Assembly: GCA_021292105.1 (NCBI GenBank)
Contig: CM037857.1
Location: 30,804,365-30,868,364, forward strand
Reading direction: 5' to 3'
DNA from: Anadara kagoshimensis
Taxonomy: Eukaryota > Mollusca > Bivalvia > Arcoida > Arcidae
Length of the DNA: 64,000 nt
A program made the position numbers and the translations under genes. The notes under the pieces were generated by a model, which was given only the letters and a program-made list of their open reading frames with translations, was not told the origin of the DNA and ran no database searches. Position 1 is the stretch's first letter, and every line of letters begins with the position of its first letter. Shown here piece by piece: positions 60,701 through 64,000 of this stretch.

Positions 60701-63273
60701 GACGAGAAAAACTGGTGGCAAATTGCTAAAACATTTATGTGTATAAAAAAGTCTTCCTCTATCCCACCGTTACTTATTGGAAATACAGTGATAAGCGAGG
60801 AGCAAGATAAAGCTGACGCACTCAACAAGTTTTTTGTAAAACAAACTTATCTCTGTGATGATAATCAATCACCCCCAAACCTCCCCGTTCCTGAATACTC
60901 TTTATCAAACTTACAAATCACTCCTAAGGATGTTGAAGATATTATAAATTGCCTTAAGGCATCAAAAGCTTCTGTCCAGACAATATCCACCCCCTCTTAC
61001 TAATCCGGGCTTCTGATATACTATGCTTTCCTCTAAGTAAATATTTTACAAAACTGTTACAAAACTCCATATTTCCAACTATTTGGAAACAAGCAAATAT
61101 TACTCCTGTATATAAGAAAGAAGATCCAAGTAATGTTAGTAATTATCGCCCAATTTCATTGTTAAACATTCTTGGCAAGGTTATGGAACGTTGTGTTTAT
61201 AAATATTTAAACAACTATTTACTGGACAACTCTATCATTACACCTTTTCAGTCTGGTTTCAGACCGGGTGACTCAACTGTAAATCAACTTTTAGACATTA
61301 GCAATGACATTTCTACAGCACTCGATAGTGGGAAAGAAATAAGGGTTATATTTTGCGACATAAGCAAAGCTTTTGACAGAGTTTGGCACGGGGTTTATTA
61401 GAAAAACTAAAGTCTATTGGAATAGGTGGATCTTTACTTCTGTGGTTTAAAAGTTATTTGGAAGGTAGACAACAAAGGGTTGTTTTTAACAATAATGTAA
61501 CTTCAACCTGGGAATTCATACGAGCAGGCGTCCCACAAGGTTCAATTCTGGGTCCTATTCTTTTTATAATTTATATTAATGATATAGTAAATAACATACA
61601 AAGTCAAATTAAACTGTTTGCTGACGATACTTCTTTATATATAACTGTTGAAGATCCATTTGATGCTGCAGTCATTTTGAATAATGATCTTGATCTTATA
61701 CATAACTGGGCTCAAAAGTGGCTGGTCACATTTACCCCAACAAAACAGAATCATGATTATTTCACGCAAAACATCTATGCCCTTTCATCCCCAACTTTAT
61801 ATGAACCACATTCCAATAACCGAAGTCGAAACCCACAAACATCTTGGAATATTGTTTTCCTCTGATGGGTACTGGAAAAATCATATAGTTGCCATTTTAT
61901 CAAAAGCTAATAACAGACTTTCCCTCCTGAGAAAACTTAAGTATAAACTCGACCGTCACAGTCTAGAAAAAATATATATAACTTTTATAAGGCCTTTATT
62001 AGAATATGCTGACATAGTATGGGACAATATAACTGAAACTTGACAGAACAACTTGAAAAAATTAATTTAGAAGCAGCCAGAATTGTAACTGGCGCTACCA
62101 AACTGACTAGCATTTTTCGTTTATACAAAGAGACTGGATGGGACACATTACACGACAGACGGAAGAAACATCGACTGATACAATTTTACAAAATGTACCA
62201 CGGACTGACACCTGATTATTTAACAAACTTAATTCCCAATGACTATACTCATCGTTACGGCACTAGACAAAATCGTTTACTGACTGCTCGTTGTAGAACA
62301 CATTTTCATTACAATTCATTTCTCCCTCAAACCATTAGAGATTGGAACGAAATTCCCCAAGATGTAAGAAATGGTTCGCTTTATGGTTTTAAACAATCTA
62401 TTGACATGAATTCTAAAGTCCCTTCTTTTTATTCTTCAGGATCACGCAAAGGTCAAATTCAACACGCTAGACTTAGAATGAAATGCAGTTCTTTAAATAA
62501 ACATCTATTTGATAAAAATTTAATTTACAGTTCTCGGTGTTCATGTGGTGAAGTAGAGTCTACTTTTCATTTTTTGCTAAAGTGTTCAAAATACAACATT
62601 ATTCGTCAAAGCACAATCTCCAAACTTGAACAGAGTTATAATATTACCACTGACTTATTATTATATGGTGACGCAGATTTACTTTCCGACTCACAAAATA
62701 ATGAAATTTTTCAACTGTCCAAAGATATATTGAACTTACTAAGCGTTTTTGATAAAATATTTGGCATATTTATGGTACACTGTTTTATTTATTAATTGTT
62801 TTATGGTACATCGATTTATTTATTAATTGTTTTATGGTACACTGATCTATAATTTATTTATTGTTTAATGGTACACTATCTTATTTATTTATAATTCATA
62901 ATATTTTTTTCTCTCCCCACATATATATATTCATCGGTCAAAAATTGTAACTTCAGATATGGAGACGGGTTAATATTTGTATATGTTATTTATTTTACTT
63001 ATGTATTTATGAATTAAATAAAATATTGTTTAAACTAAAATACTAAAAAACTTACCGAGCCCATAGTATTCCATATATCTACAAATGGTTCTGTGGTGTT
63101 CCGTTTTTGATACTGAACAACAAATGTGAATTGGGGACTAATAGCTTCATTCATTACTTTATTCCTGTTCTTCAATGACCATTTAAGGTATAACGTGGAT
63201 GTATTGTTGACCTTGTTGTTATATTTACACACTAATTCCGGCTTTGTTACATGATACTGGTTATCATAATGAC
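34697..63273 (-). CDS. Receptor tyrosine kinase with FN3 ectodomain (5' end beyond window)
   Basis: A single-pass plasma-membrane receptor that should phosphorylate tyrosines after ligand binding. At least 16 exons join in phase on the minus strand: 63056-63273, 57177-57306, 56486-56584, 55815-55894, 51956-52145, 51240-51454, 50557-50674 (ectodomain, three FN3-like modules each split over exons), 48448-48593 (membrane span), 47337-47532, 45941-46125, 44367-44454, 40489-40565, 39147-39361, 38270-38407, 36355-36513 (kinase) and 35046-35199 (tail). Kinase landmarks are intact: GEGAFG loop, VAVK lysine, [18 protein letters not shown] and [11 protein letters not shown] hydrophilic kinase insert and the phrase PYPGIP place it near the FGFR/RET/VEGFR split-kinase group; a tail YINL resembles RET. 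FN3 modules are not typical of those families in vertebrates, so I leave the orthologue unnamed. Signal peptide and first ectodomain exons are outside. Introns carry many mobile elements. Confidence 0.92.
35046..35199 (-). CDS. RTK C-terminal tail exon
   Basis: A strong acceptor (gttttatttgcag) continues the phase of the last kinase exon into 50 codons, Ser-rich first ([14 protein letters not shown]), then [12 protein letters not shown], ending TAA at 35046-35048. The phase match and acceptor are good evidence; there is no homology to lean on. Confidence 0.6.
35244..35424. mobile_element. MITE family 3
   Basis: Left ATACAGTCCAACCTGCCTTA and right ACAGGGTTGACTGTAC are inverted; the inside repeats CACCTGC and AAAGGCCA. 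Confidence 0.7.
35587..35628. repeat. (TAC)n-(TAA)n microsatellite
   Basis: Five TAC units followed by seven or eight AAT units. Confidence 0.9.
35855..35903 (+). ncRNA. Hammerhead remnant
   Basis: Only the GAA, GTC and TAGTGCT side survive; CTGATGA is lost. Confidence 0.45.
36105..36275 (+). repeat. Tail block, about 200 bases after a hammerhead remnant
   Basis: ATTACACACTTTGCAGGTAT to TTGAACATGGATAGGTATG. Confidence 0.55.
36355..36513 (-). CDS. RTK last kinase exon
   Basis: 159 nt, acceptor tttttcag, donor GTACAG. Codes [18 protein letters not shown], the C-lobe Trp and Arg of the family, then KSYINL and EDYYQN of the tail. Ends in phase 2. Confidence 0.93.
37148..37465 (+). mobile_element. 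Penelope-like fragment: RT end plus tail
   Basis: Opens with codons for [20 protein letters not shown], the RT end seen at 19 kb, has a small deletion, then the tail ACACGTGGCGGGTGTAGCTA to CGGACATGGATTAGTATG. Confirms on the plus strand that RT and tail are one element. Confidence 0.75.
37545..38215. repeat. Minisatellite, six copies of about 107 bases
   Basis: AACTGTGTCCCCTTTCATAA recurs near 37,612, 37,723, 37,831, 37,940, 38,046 and 38,145 with TCAGTTATTTACACTTAAAG. It fills the RTK intron next to the 38270 donor. Confidence 0.85.
38270..38407 (-). CDS. RTK kinase exon: helix F region
   Basis: 138 nt, acceptor tgttttcag, donor GTATGT. Codes [20 protein letters not shown] and [19 protein letters not shown] minisatellite starts about 55 bases beyond its donor. 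Confidence 0.95.
38536..38574 (+). ncRNA. Hammerhead remnant, 3' half
   Basis: ATTCC, GAAAC, GGCCGTC and TAGTGTT are kept; the CTGATGA side is scrambled. Confidence 0.5.
38826..38871 (+). ncRNA. Hammerhead ribozyme, near-intact copy with weak stem II
   Basis: Stem I AGCACTA/TAGTGCT, CTGATGA and GAAA are intact, triplet GTC. Stem II reads GGAAT/ATTTA, losing its G-C closing pair, and stem III has a T-G wobble. Cleavage would be impaired. Antisense in the RTK intron 38408-39146. Confidence 0.7.
39147..39361 (-). CDS. RTK kinase exon: catalytic and activation loops
   Basis: 215 nt, acceptor tttttag, donor GTAAGT. Codes [30 protein letters not shown] and [12 protein letters not shown]. Catalytic Asp, DFG and activation-loop tyrosines are all present, so the kinase looks active. 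Confidence 0.97.
39746..39790 (-). ncRNA. Hammerhead remnant, minus strand
   Basis: CTGATAA core (one base off), stem II and GAAA kept; the 5' strand of stem I is lost. Confidence 0.5.
40190..40400 (+). repeat. Tail block with RT end
   Basis: GTTGATAAGTATGATGTCTC through ACACGTGGCGGGTTTAAC to a decayed ACGTAGACTAGTATG end. Confidence 0.6.
40489..40565 (-). CDS. RTK kinase exon: helix E
   Basis: 77 nt, acceptor atttttcag, donor GTAAGT. Codes TLDDRGAY and [12 protein letters not shown], which runs straight into [13 protein letters not shown] of the next exon. Confidence 0.93.
40835..40910 (+). repeat. Tail fragment
   Basis: TTTGCTTTGAGATTGCGATT then GGACATGGAATGG, the end of the tail only. 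Confidence 0.45.
41500..41575 (+). repeat. Tail fragment
   Basis: TTCAAAGTTTTACTCTAATT to GAACTCGGACGGGAATG, the end of the tail only. Confidence 0.4.
41735..41965 (+). repeat. Tail block with RT end
   Basis: Well-preserved copy from TCTCAGTGTCCAGGATTGCC to CAGTCATGGGTTAGTATG; 260 bases before a hammerhead copy. Confidence 0.7.
42224..42269 (+). ncRNA. Hammerhead ribozyme, mutated core
   Basis: Stems I and II are kept, but the core reads CTAATGA and GAGA; both changes hit invariant bases, so it should be inactive. Confidence 0.7.
42648..42775 (+). repeat. Tail fragment
   Basis: GAGCACACAGCCTCACTTCC to GAGATTGTGATTCATG; follows the 42,224 hammerhead copy. Confidence 0.5.
42940..42987 (+). 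CDS. Possible mini-exon, antisense inside an RTK intron
   Basis: An acceptor (ttttttatgtag), 45 bases coding an acidic then basic peptide ([15 protein letters not shown]) and a donor (GTAATG) are in line. No partner exon was proven. Confidence 0.2.
43095..43370 (-). repeat. tRNA-derived SINE (family S1)
   Basis: Minus-strand head has GGGTTCGAACCCC as a B box; the body matches 17,440-17,680 with a deletion. Confidence 0.6.
43653..43832 (+). CDS. Unidentified coding-like segment, antisense inside an RTK intron
   Basis: About 58 codons open after a tag acceptor-like site and ending TAG. The peptide has protein-like composition ([27 protein letters not shown]), unusual in this AT-rich intron. 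It could be the last exon of a nested gene on the plus strand or a decayed gene copy. Family not recognised. Confidence 0.3.
44095..44175 (+). repeat. Tail fragment
   Basis: AAACAGAAGGTGCTTTCCCT to GAAGTTCATGTGTTG, mid-tail only; ends 190 bases before an RTK exon. Confidence 0.5.
44367..44454 (-). CDS. RTK kinase-insert exon
   Basis: 88 nt, acceptor atttaaag (pyrimidine-poor), donor GTAAGT. Codes a hydrophilic Ser/His/Asp-rich kinase insert ([18 protein letters not shown]) with a Tyr that could dock SH2 proteins. Confidence 0.85.
44790..44915 (+). repeat. Tail fragment
   Basis: GGTCTCACTTCCCGGGTGGA to GGATACGGATTAGTATG. Confidence 0.6.
45235..45385 (+). repeat. Tail fragment
   Basis: AAACAGAAGGTGTTTACTCT to TTGGTCATAGATTTGTATG. 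Confidence 0.55.
45722..45885 (+). repeat. Tail fragment
   Basis: CTAAACAGAAGGTGCTTACC to CGGACATGGATCAATC, ending 56 bases before an RTK exon; the next hammerhead copy follows at 46,541. Confidence 0.65.
45941..46125 (-). CDS. RTK kinase exon: helix C and hinge
   Basis: 185 nt, acceptor tgttttag, donor GTATCT. Codes [20 protein letters not shown] with the helix-C Glu, then [18 protein letters not shown] at the hinge. Confidence 0.95.
46541..46586 (+). ncRNA. Hammerhead ribozyme, near-intact copy
   Basis: Stem I, CTGATGA, the five-pair stem II and GAAA are all retained. Stem III has lost its second pair (C46572 opposite A46577), leaving one pair, and the cleavage triplet is ATC. It lies antisense in the RTK intron between the 46125 and 47337 exons. 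Confidence 0.75.
47027..47215. mobile_element. MITE family 3
   Basis: TACAGTTTAACCTGCCTTAA to TATAAACAGGTTTTACTAT; same inside as the 35-kb copy. In an RTK intron. Confidence 0.7.
47337..47532 (-). CDS. RTK kinase exon: glycine loop and VAVK
   Basis: 196 nt, acceptor tttaacag, donor GTAACA. After a juxtamembrane Tyr (NPIYTS) it codes [17 protein letters not shown] and VAVKMLK, the ATP-binding loop and the catalytic lysine. Confidence 0.95.
47935..48235 (-). repeat. tRNA-derived SINE (family S1)
   Basis: Near full length, B-box-like GGGTTTGATCC; in the RTK intron 47533-48447. Confidence 0.65.
48448..48593 (-). CDS. RTK transmembrane exon
   Basis: 146 nt, acceptor attttacag, donor GTAAGT. 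Codes [20 protein letters not shown], the only membrane span, followed by a basic stop-transfer stretch ([13 protein letters not shown]). Confidence 0.92.
48669..48730. repeat. (GA)n microsatellite in RTK intron
   Basis: About 31 GA units, 75 bases from the transmembrane exon acceptor. Confidence 0.95.
48880..49165 (-). repeat. Tail block with RT end, minus strand
   Basis: Copy running from the CATAAAGTATTATGG side to the CATGGGTAAG side, with ACACGTGGCGGGTGTAGCTA in the middle. Confidence 0.65.
49469..49840. repeat. Tandem repeat, four copies of about 100 bases
   Basis: Unit contains ATAGACTTAGGATTAAGACA, TTGCCTCAATTATTACAGAA and GCGGAGACCGA; in the RTK intron 48594-50556. Confidence 0.8.
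50557..50674 (-). CDS. RTK ectodomain exon, membrane-proximal FN3 second half
   Basis: 118 nt, acceptor catgacag, donor GTAAGT. Codes [20 protein letters not shown] and the closing strand LVVHVDAG that leads into the membrane exon. Confidence 0.9.
50785..51100 (+). repeat. Tail block with RT end
   Basis: Starts in the RT end codons (ATTGCAAGTCCGGGCTTATC), keeps the AAAAGCTTTATGGCCATCAT segment lost at 37 kb, ends TTTGGACATGGATG. Confidence 0.65.
51240..51454 (-). CDS. RTK ectodomain exon, membrane-proximal FN3 first half
   Basis: 215 nt, donor GTAATT. Codes [23 protein letters not shown] and [10 protein letters not shown], a canonical FN3 A-B-C strand series. Confidence 0.9.
51956..52145 (-). 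CDS. RTK ectodomain exon, FN3-like end
   Basis: 190 nt, donor GTAAGT. Codes [18 protein letters not shown], the Y-x-I-x-V type strand, then a Lys/Glu-rich loop and [13 protein letters not shown]. Cysteines here and in the neighbouring exon may pair. Confidence 0.82.
52615..52895 (-). repeat. tRNA-derived SINE (family S1)
   Basis: Head with TAGCTCAGTGGTAGACAG on the minus strand at about 52,890; body shares ATCGAGACGTCACCAGCTA with the other copies. Confidence 0.65.
52900..53410 (-). repeat. Penelope-like fragment, RT end plus tail, minus strand
   Basis: The longest tail copy apart from 19 kb; its left part codes the tail and its right part reaches back into RT codons (homologous to 19,030-19,560), with a deletion of the IVDKF stretch. 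Confidence 0.7.
53803..53968. mobile_element. MITE with TTTGCGA motifs
   Basis: Inverted ends AATGAATGGTATTACTGGAA ACGTGGTTATTTTTGCGA and its diverged inverse. Confidence 0.65.
54076..54120 (+). ncRNA. Hammerhead remnant
   Basis: AGCACGA, CTGATAA, a GGAAT/ATTCC stem, GAAA and GTC remain; the core G to A change and broken stem I predict inactivity. Confidence 0.5.
54130..55270. other. RTK intron sequence, no feature recognised
   Basis: Between hammerhead remnants; AT-rich with no exon candidates. Confidence 0.45.
55273..55317 (+). ncRNA. Hammerhead remnant, strongly decayed
   Basis: CTGACAA, AAAAC and TTCTAGTCC still align to the family; function is not expected. Confidence 0.35.
55323..55470. 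mobile_element. MITE fragment with TTTTCGCGG motifs
   Basis: TATTTTCACGGTGTTAAATT TTCGCGGTTTGACG and a second TATTTTCGCGG; relative of the 53.8-kb element, right end unclear. Confidence 0.45.
55815..55894 (-). CDS. RTK ectodomain exon, FN3-like middle
   Basis: 80 nt. Acceptor ccgacag at 55895-55896 keeps the phase and gives WEPNV followed by [20 protein letters not shown]. The nearer acceptor at 55876 would break the frame. Donor GTAAGA. Confidence 0.75.
56065..56345 (-). repeat. Tail block with RT end, minus strand
   Basis: Diverged copy, tail end near 56,070 and RT end codons near 56,300; lies 140 bases from an RTK exon. Confidence 0.6.
56486..56584 (-). CDS. RTK ectodomain exon, FN3-like start
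   Basis: 99 nt, acceptor aaattacag, donor GTAAGT. Codes [10 protein letters not shown] and AKLVWEPNV, the Pro-rich entry and the Trp strand of an FN3 module. Confidence 0.85.
56790..57135 (-). repeat. Penelope-like fragment, RT end plus tail, minus strand
   Basis: Diverged copy reaching back to the codons for YGRHH and the ACxxYGD region; 40 bases from an RTK exon. Confidence 0.6.
57177..57306 (-). CDS. RTK ectodomain exon, FN3-like second half
   Basis: 130 nt, acceptor ttttttcag, donor GTAAGT. Codes [20 protein letters not shown], the L-x-P/F-x-x-x-Y-x-F-R-V pattern of FN3 strands E-F. The 5.7-kb intron upstream of it holds the LINE. Confidence 0.88.
57869..58396 (+). pseudogene. LINE ORF1 (L1-ORF1p-like RNA-binding protein), 5'-truncated
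   Basis: 175 codons. A coiled-coil end ([20 protein letters not shown]) leads into the conserved [12 protein letters not shown] block, then [23 protein letters not shown] and [13 protein letters not shown], the RRM and C-terminal domain pattern of L1-type ORF1 proteins. These bind the element RNA as a chaperone. The true start is missing upstream. Confidence 0.85.
58397..59153 (+). other. LINE ORF1-ORF2 spacer
   Basis: 757 bases with no long frame. The last 250 bases are very T-rich (58,850-59,080), which may act as a start-site or reinitiation region but shows no defined motif. Confidence 0.5.
59154..60188 (+). pseudogene. LINE ORF2, N-terminal part with 2A-like motif and AP endonuclease
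   Basis: 344 codons. Residues 1-135 hold several hydrophobic stretches ([28 protein letters not shown]). At 59541-59570 comes [10 protein letters not shown], a 2A-like peptide. After it lies the exonuclease-endonuclease-phosphatase domain: [26 protein letters not shown] and ITGDFNED. This domain nicks target DNA to prime reverse transcription. The frame is cut by a one-base shift near 60,180 and resumes as [12 protein letters not shown] in another frame. Confidence 0.88.
60185..61002 (+). pseudogene. LINE ORF2 linker region, multiply frameshifted
   Basis: Pieces in changing frames cover the link between endonuclease and polymerase: [28 protein letters not shown] and [15 protein letters not shown]. 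Breaks lie near 60,335, 60,580, 60,685 and 60,970. The signature S-G-P-D-x-I at the entry to the polymerase is recoverable only across the last break. Confidence 0.75.
61003..61865 (+). pseudogene. LINE ORF2 reverse transcriptase
   Basis: Polymerase blocks in order: [40 protein letters not shown], then after a shift near 61,390 [20 protein letters not shown] and LFADDTSLY with the catalytic FADD intact. Frame breaks near 61,390 and 61,740 make the polymerase non-functional. The block pattern is that of the CR1/jockey/L2 group. Confidence 0.88.
61684..62795 (+). pseudogene. LINE ORF2 C-terminal region
   Basis: Two frames (61684-62043 and 62040-62795) carry the thumb and C-terminal domain: [37 protein letters not shown], and a Cys/His segment [19 protein letters not shown]. 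The frames overlap by four bases at ATGA near 62040; relatives code them as one protein, so this is a frameshift and not a designed overlap. Confidence 0.85.
62765..62895 (+). repeat. LINE 3'-terminal short tandem repeat
   Basis: Four imperfect copies of a roughly 38-base unit containing TTTTATGGTACACTG and TTTATTTATTAAT. CR1/L2-type LINEs often end in such short repeats instead of poly(A). Confidence 0.6.
63056..63273 (-). CDS. RTK ectodomain exon, FN3-like first half
   Basis: 218 nt, acceptor ttccag, donor GTAAGT. Codes [17 protein letters not shown] and [10 protein letters not shown], the alternating strands of an FN3 sandwich with N-glycosylation sequons (NNTST). Enters in phase 2 and leaves in phase 0. 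Confidence 0.85.
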
Positions 63274-64000
63274 CTGGAACACAAAATAGAAATATTCAAA
63301 TCAATTGATGTTGGAAATGTGAAATGGTCAAATGGTTTCAAAACATTTGCCCTCATAATGTTTTGTGGAAATAACTATATTTTAAAAGAATGAGATTTAA
63401 ATAATAAACTAAACAAGAATTTAGAAAAATAGAAAATAACTATGGATAATCATTATACGTTGGTTAACCCGTTATGAAAATATTTCTCTGTTATGATAAA
63501 ATCAAATGGTCAAGGGTTTAAAATATATGTACGCATAAAATCTACAATCCACAAATATTTACATAAAAAGAAATATAGTTTTACAAAGAATACAAAAACA
63601 AACTGATTAAATTATTTACTGATCATCGCCTTGAAAATAGGACTCGTAAATTAATAAGTTGATATATATTTCTATCAATTATTAATTATTTATATCTATG
63701 AATACATTTGATTTATAGAATTATTTACAAGCAATACATATTTAATTTTACAAAAAACAGGAAACAACATTTGATATATTTACTTTCGTCACTTTTTTTC
63801 GACTAAAACGAAATGCCTCAGTTGGTTGTCAAAATCCATTTAAATATGACCCATATTTATCATATGAATATATTATATAAAATGTCAATTAAATTGTTAT
63901 ATAACTGATAAATGAAAAGGTAATACAAATATAATTTATAAGCATAGCAGGGTCATTAAAGATTAACTGTTTAATATATTTTCTTTTTTGTTTATCTAAA

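Larger units (their letters stand above)
57800..63030 (+). mobile_element. APE-type LINE (CR1/L2/jockey-like), decayed, antisense in RTK intron
   Basis: A nearly full-length non-LTR retrotransposon inserted opposite to the receptor kinase in its 57307-63055 intron. Order: truncated ORF1 (RNA-binding), spacer, ORF2 with an N-terminal hydrophobic region, a 2A-like NPGP motif, an endonuclease and a reverse transcriptase, then a C-terminal Cys/His segment and a 3' end of short AT repeats (62,770-62,890). At least eight frameshifts or stops break ORF2, so it cannot be autonomous. The 5' end appears truncated, because a TAA closes the ORF1 frame near 57,815. Confidence 0.9.

Noticed and set aside
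62040-62043. ATGA overlap of two LINE frames as translational coupling
   Set aside because: Relatives code both parts in one ORF2; with eight other breaks this is just a frameshift.

Overview
The window looks like nuclear DNA of a marine invertebrate, most probably a bivalve mollusc. It is AT-rich, has short exons with GT-AG introns, many simple repeats, and a dense load of short inverted-repeat elements, tRNA-derived SINEs, Penelope-like fragments and a CR1/L2/jockey-like LINE. The species cannot be fixed from sequence alone, and 'bivalve' is an inference from the repeat style and gene set.

Layout. 1-7,000: no gene found; inverted-repeat elements, hairpins and tandem repeats. 7,013-11,573 (+): the 3' part of a hexokinase gene in eight exons whose phases join without a break; its 5' exons were not found and probably lie left of the window. 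11,700-24,900: repeats, including an intact-looking hammerhead ribozyme at 14,317-14,362 and a broken Penelope-like reverse transcriptase at 19,030-20,040 (-). 24,938-26,418 (-): an uninterrupted GT92 (DUF23) glycosyltransferase with one frameshift. 26,440-34,240: gene-poor, with a Penelope-like GIY-YIG endonuclease remnant at 30,500-31,110. 34,697-63,273 (-): a receptor tyrosine kinase gene of at least 16 exons coding three fibronectin-III-like modules, one membrane span, a split FGFR/RET-type kinase domain and a C-terminal tail; it continues past the right edge. Its largest visible intron holds a decayed antisense LINE (about 57,800-63,030).

The least gene-like but most interesting layer is one dispersed element family. 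A roughly 250-bp 'tail' block recurs more than 20 times on both strands. Where the best copy is contiguous with coding sequence, the tail is the end of a Penelope-like RT frame plus its 3' untranslated region. Between tails, on the same strand, lies a roughly 100-bp block that folds as a minimal type-I hammerhead ribozyme. One copy keeps the whole core and all three stems, two are nearly intact and at least eight are decayed. The order tail - ribozyme - tail recurs at several loci, as expected for Penelope-like pseudo-LTRs. These elements fill the receptor kinase introns, mostly antisense to that gene.

The hexokinase, glycosyltransferase and receptor kinase have no evident functional link; they are ordinary neighbours on a eukaryotic chromosome.
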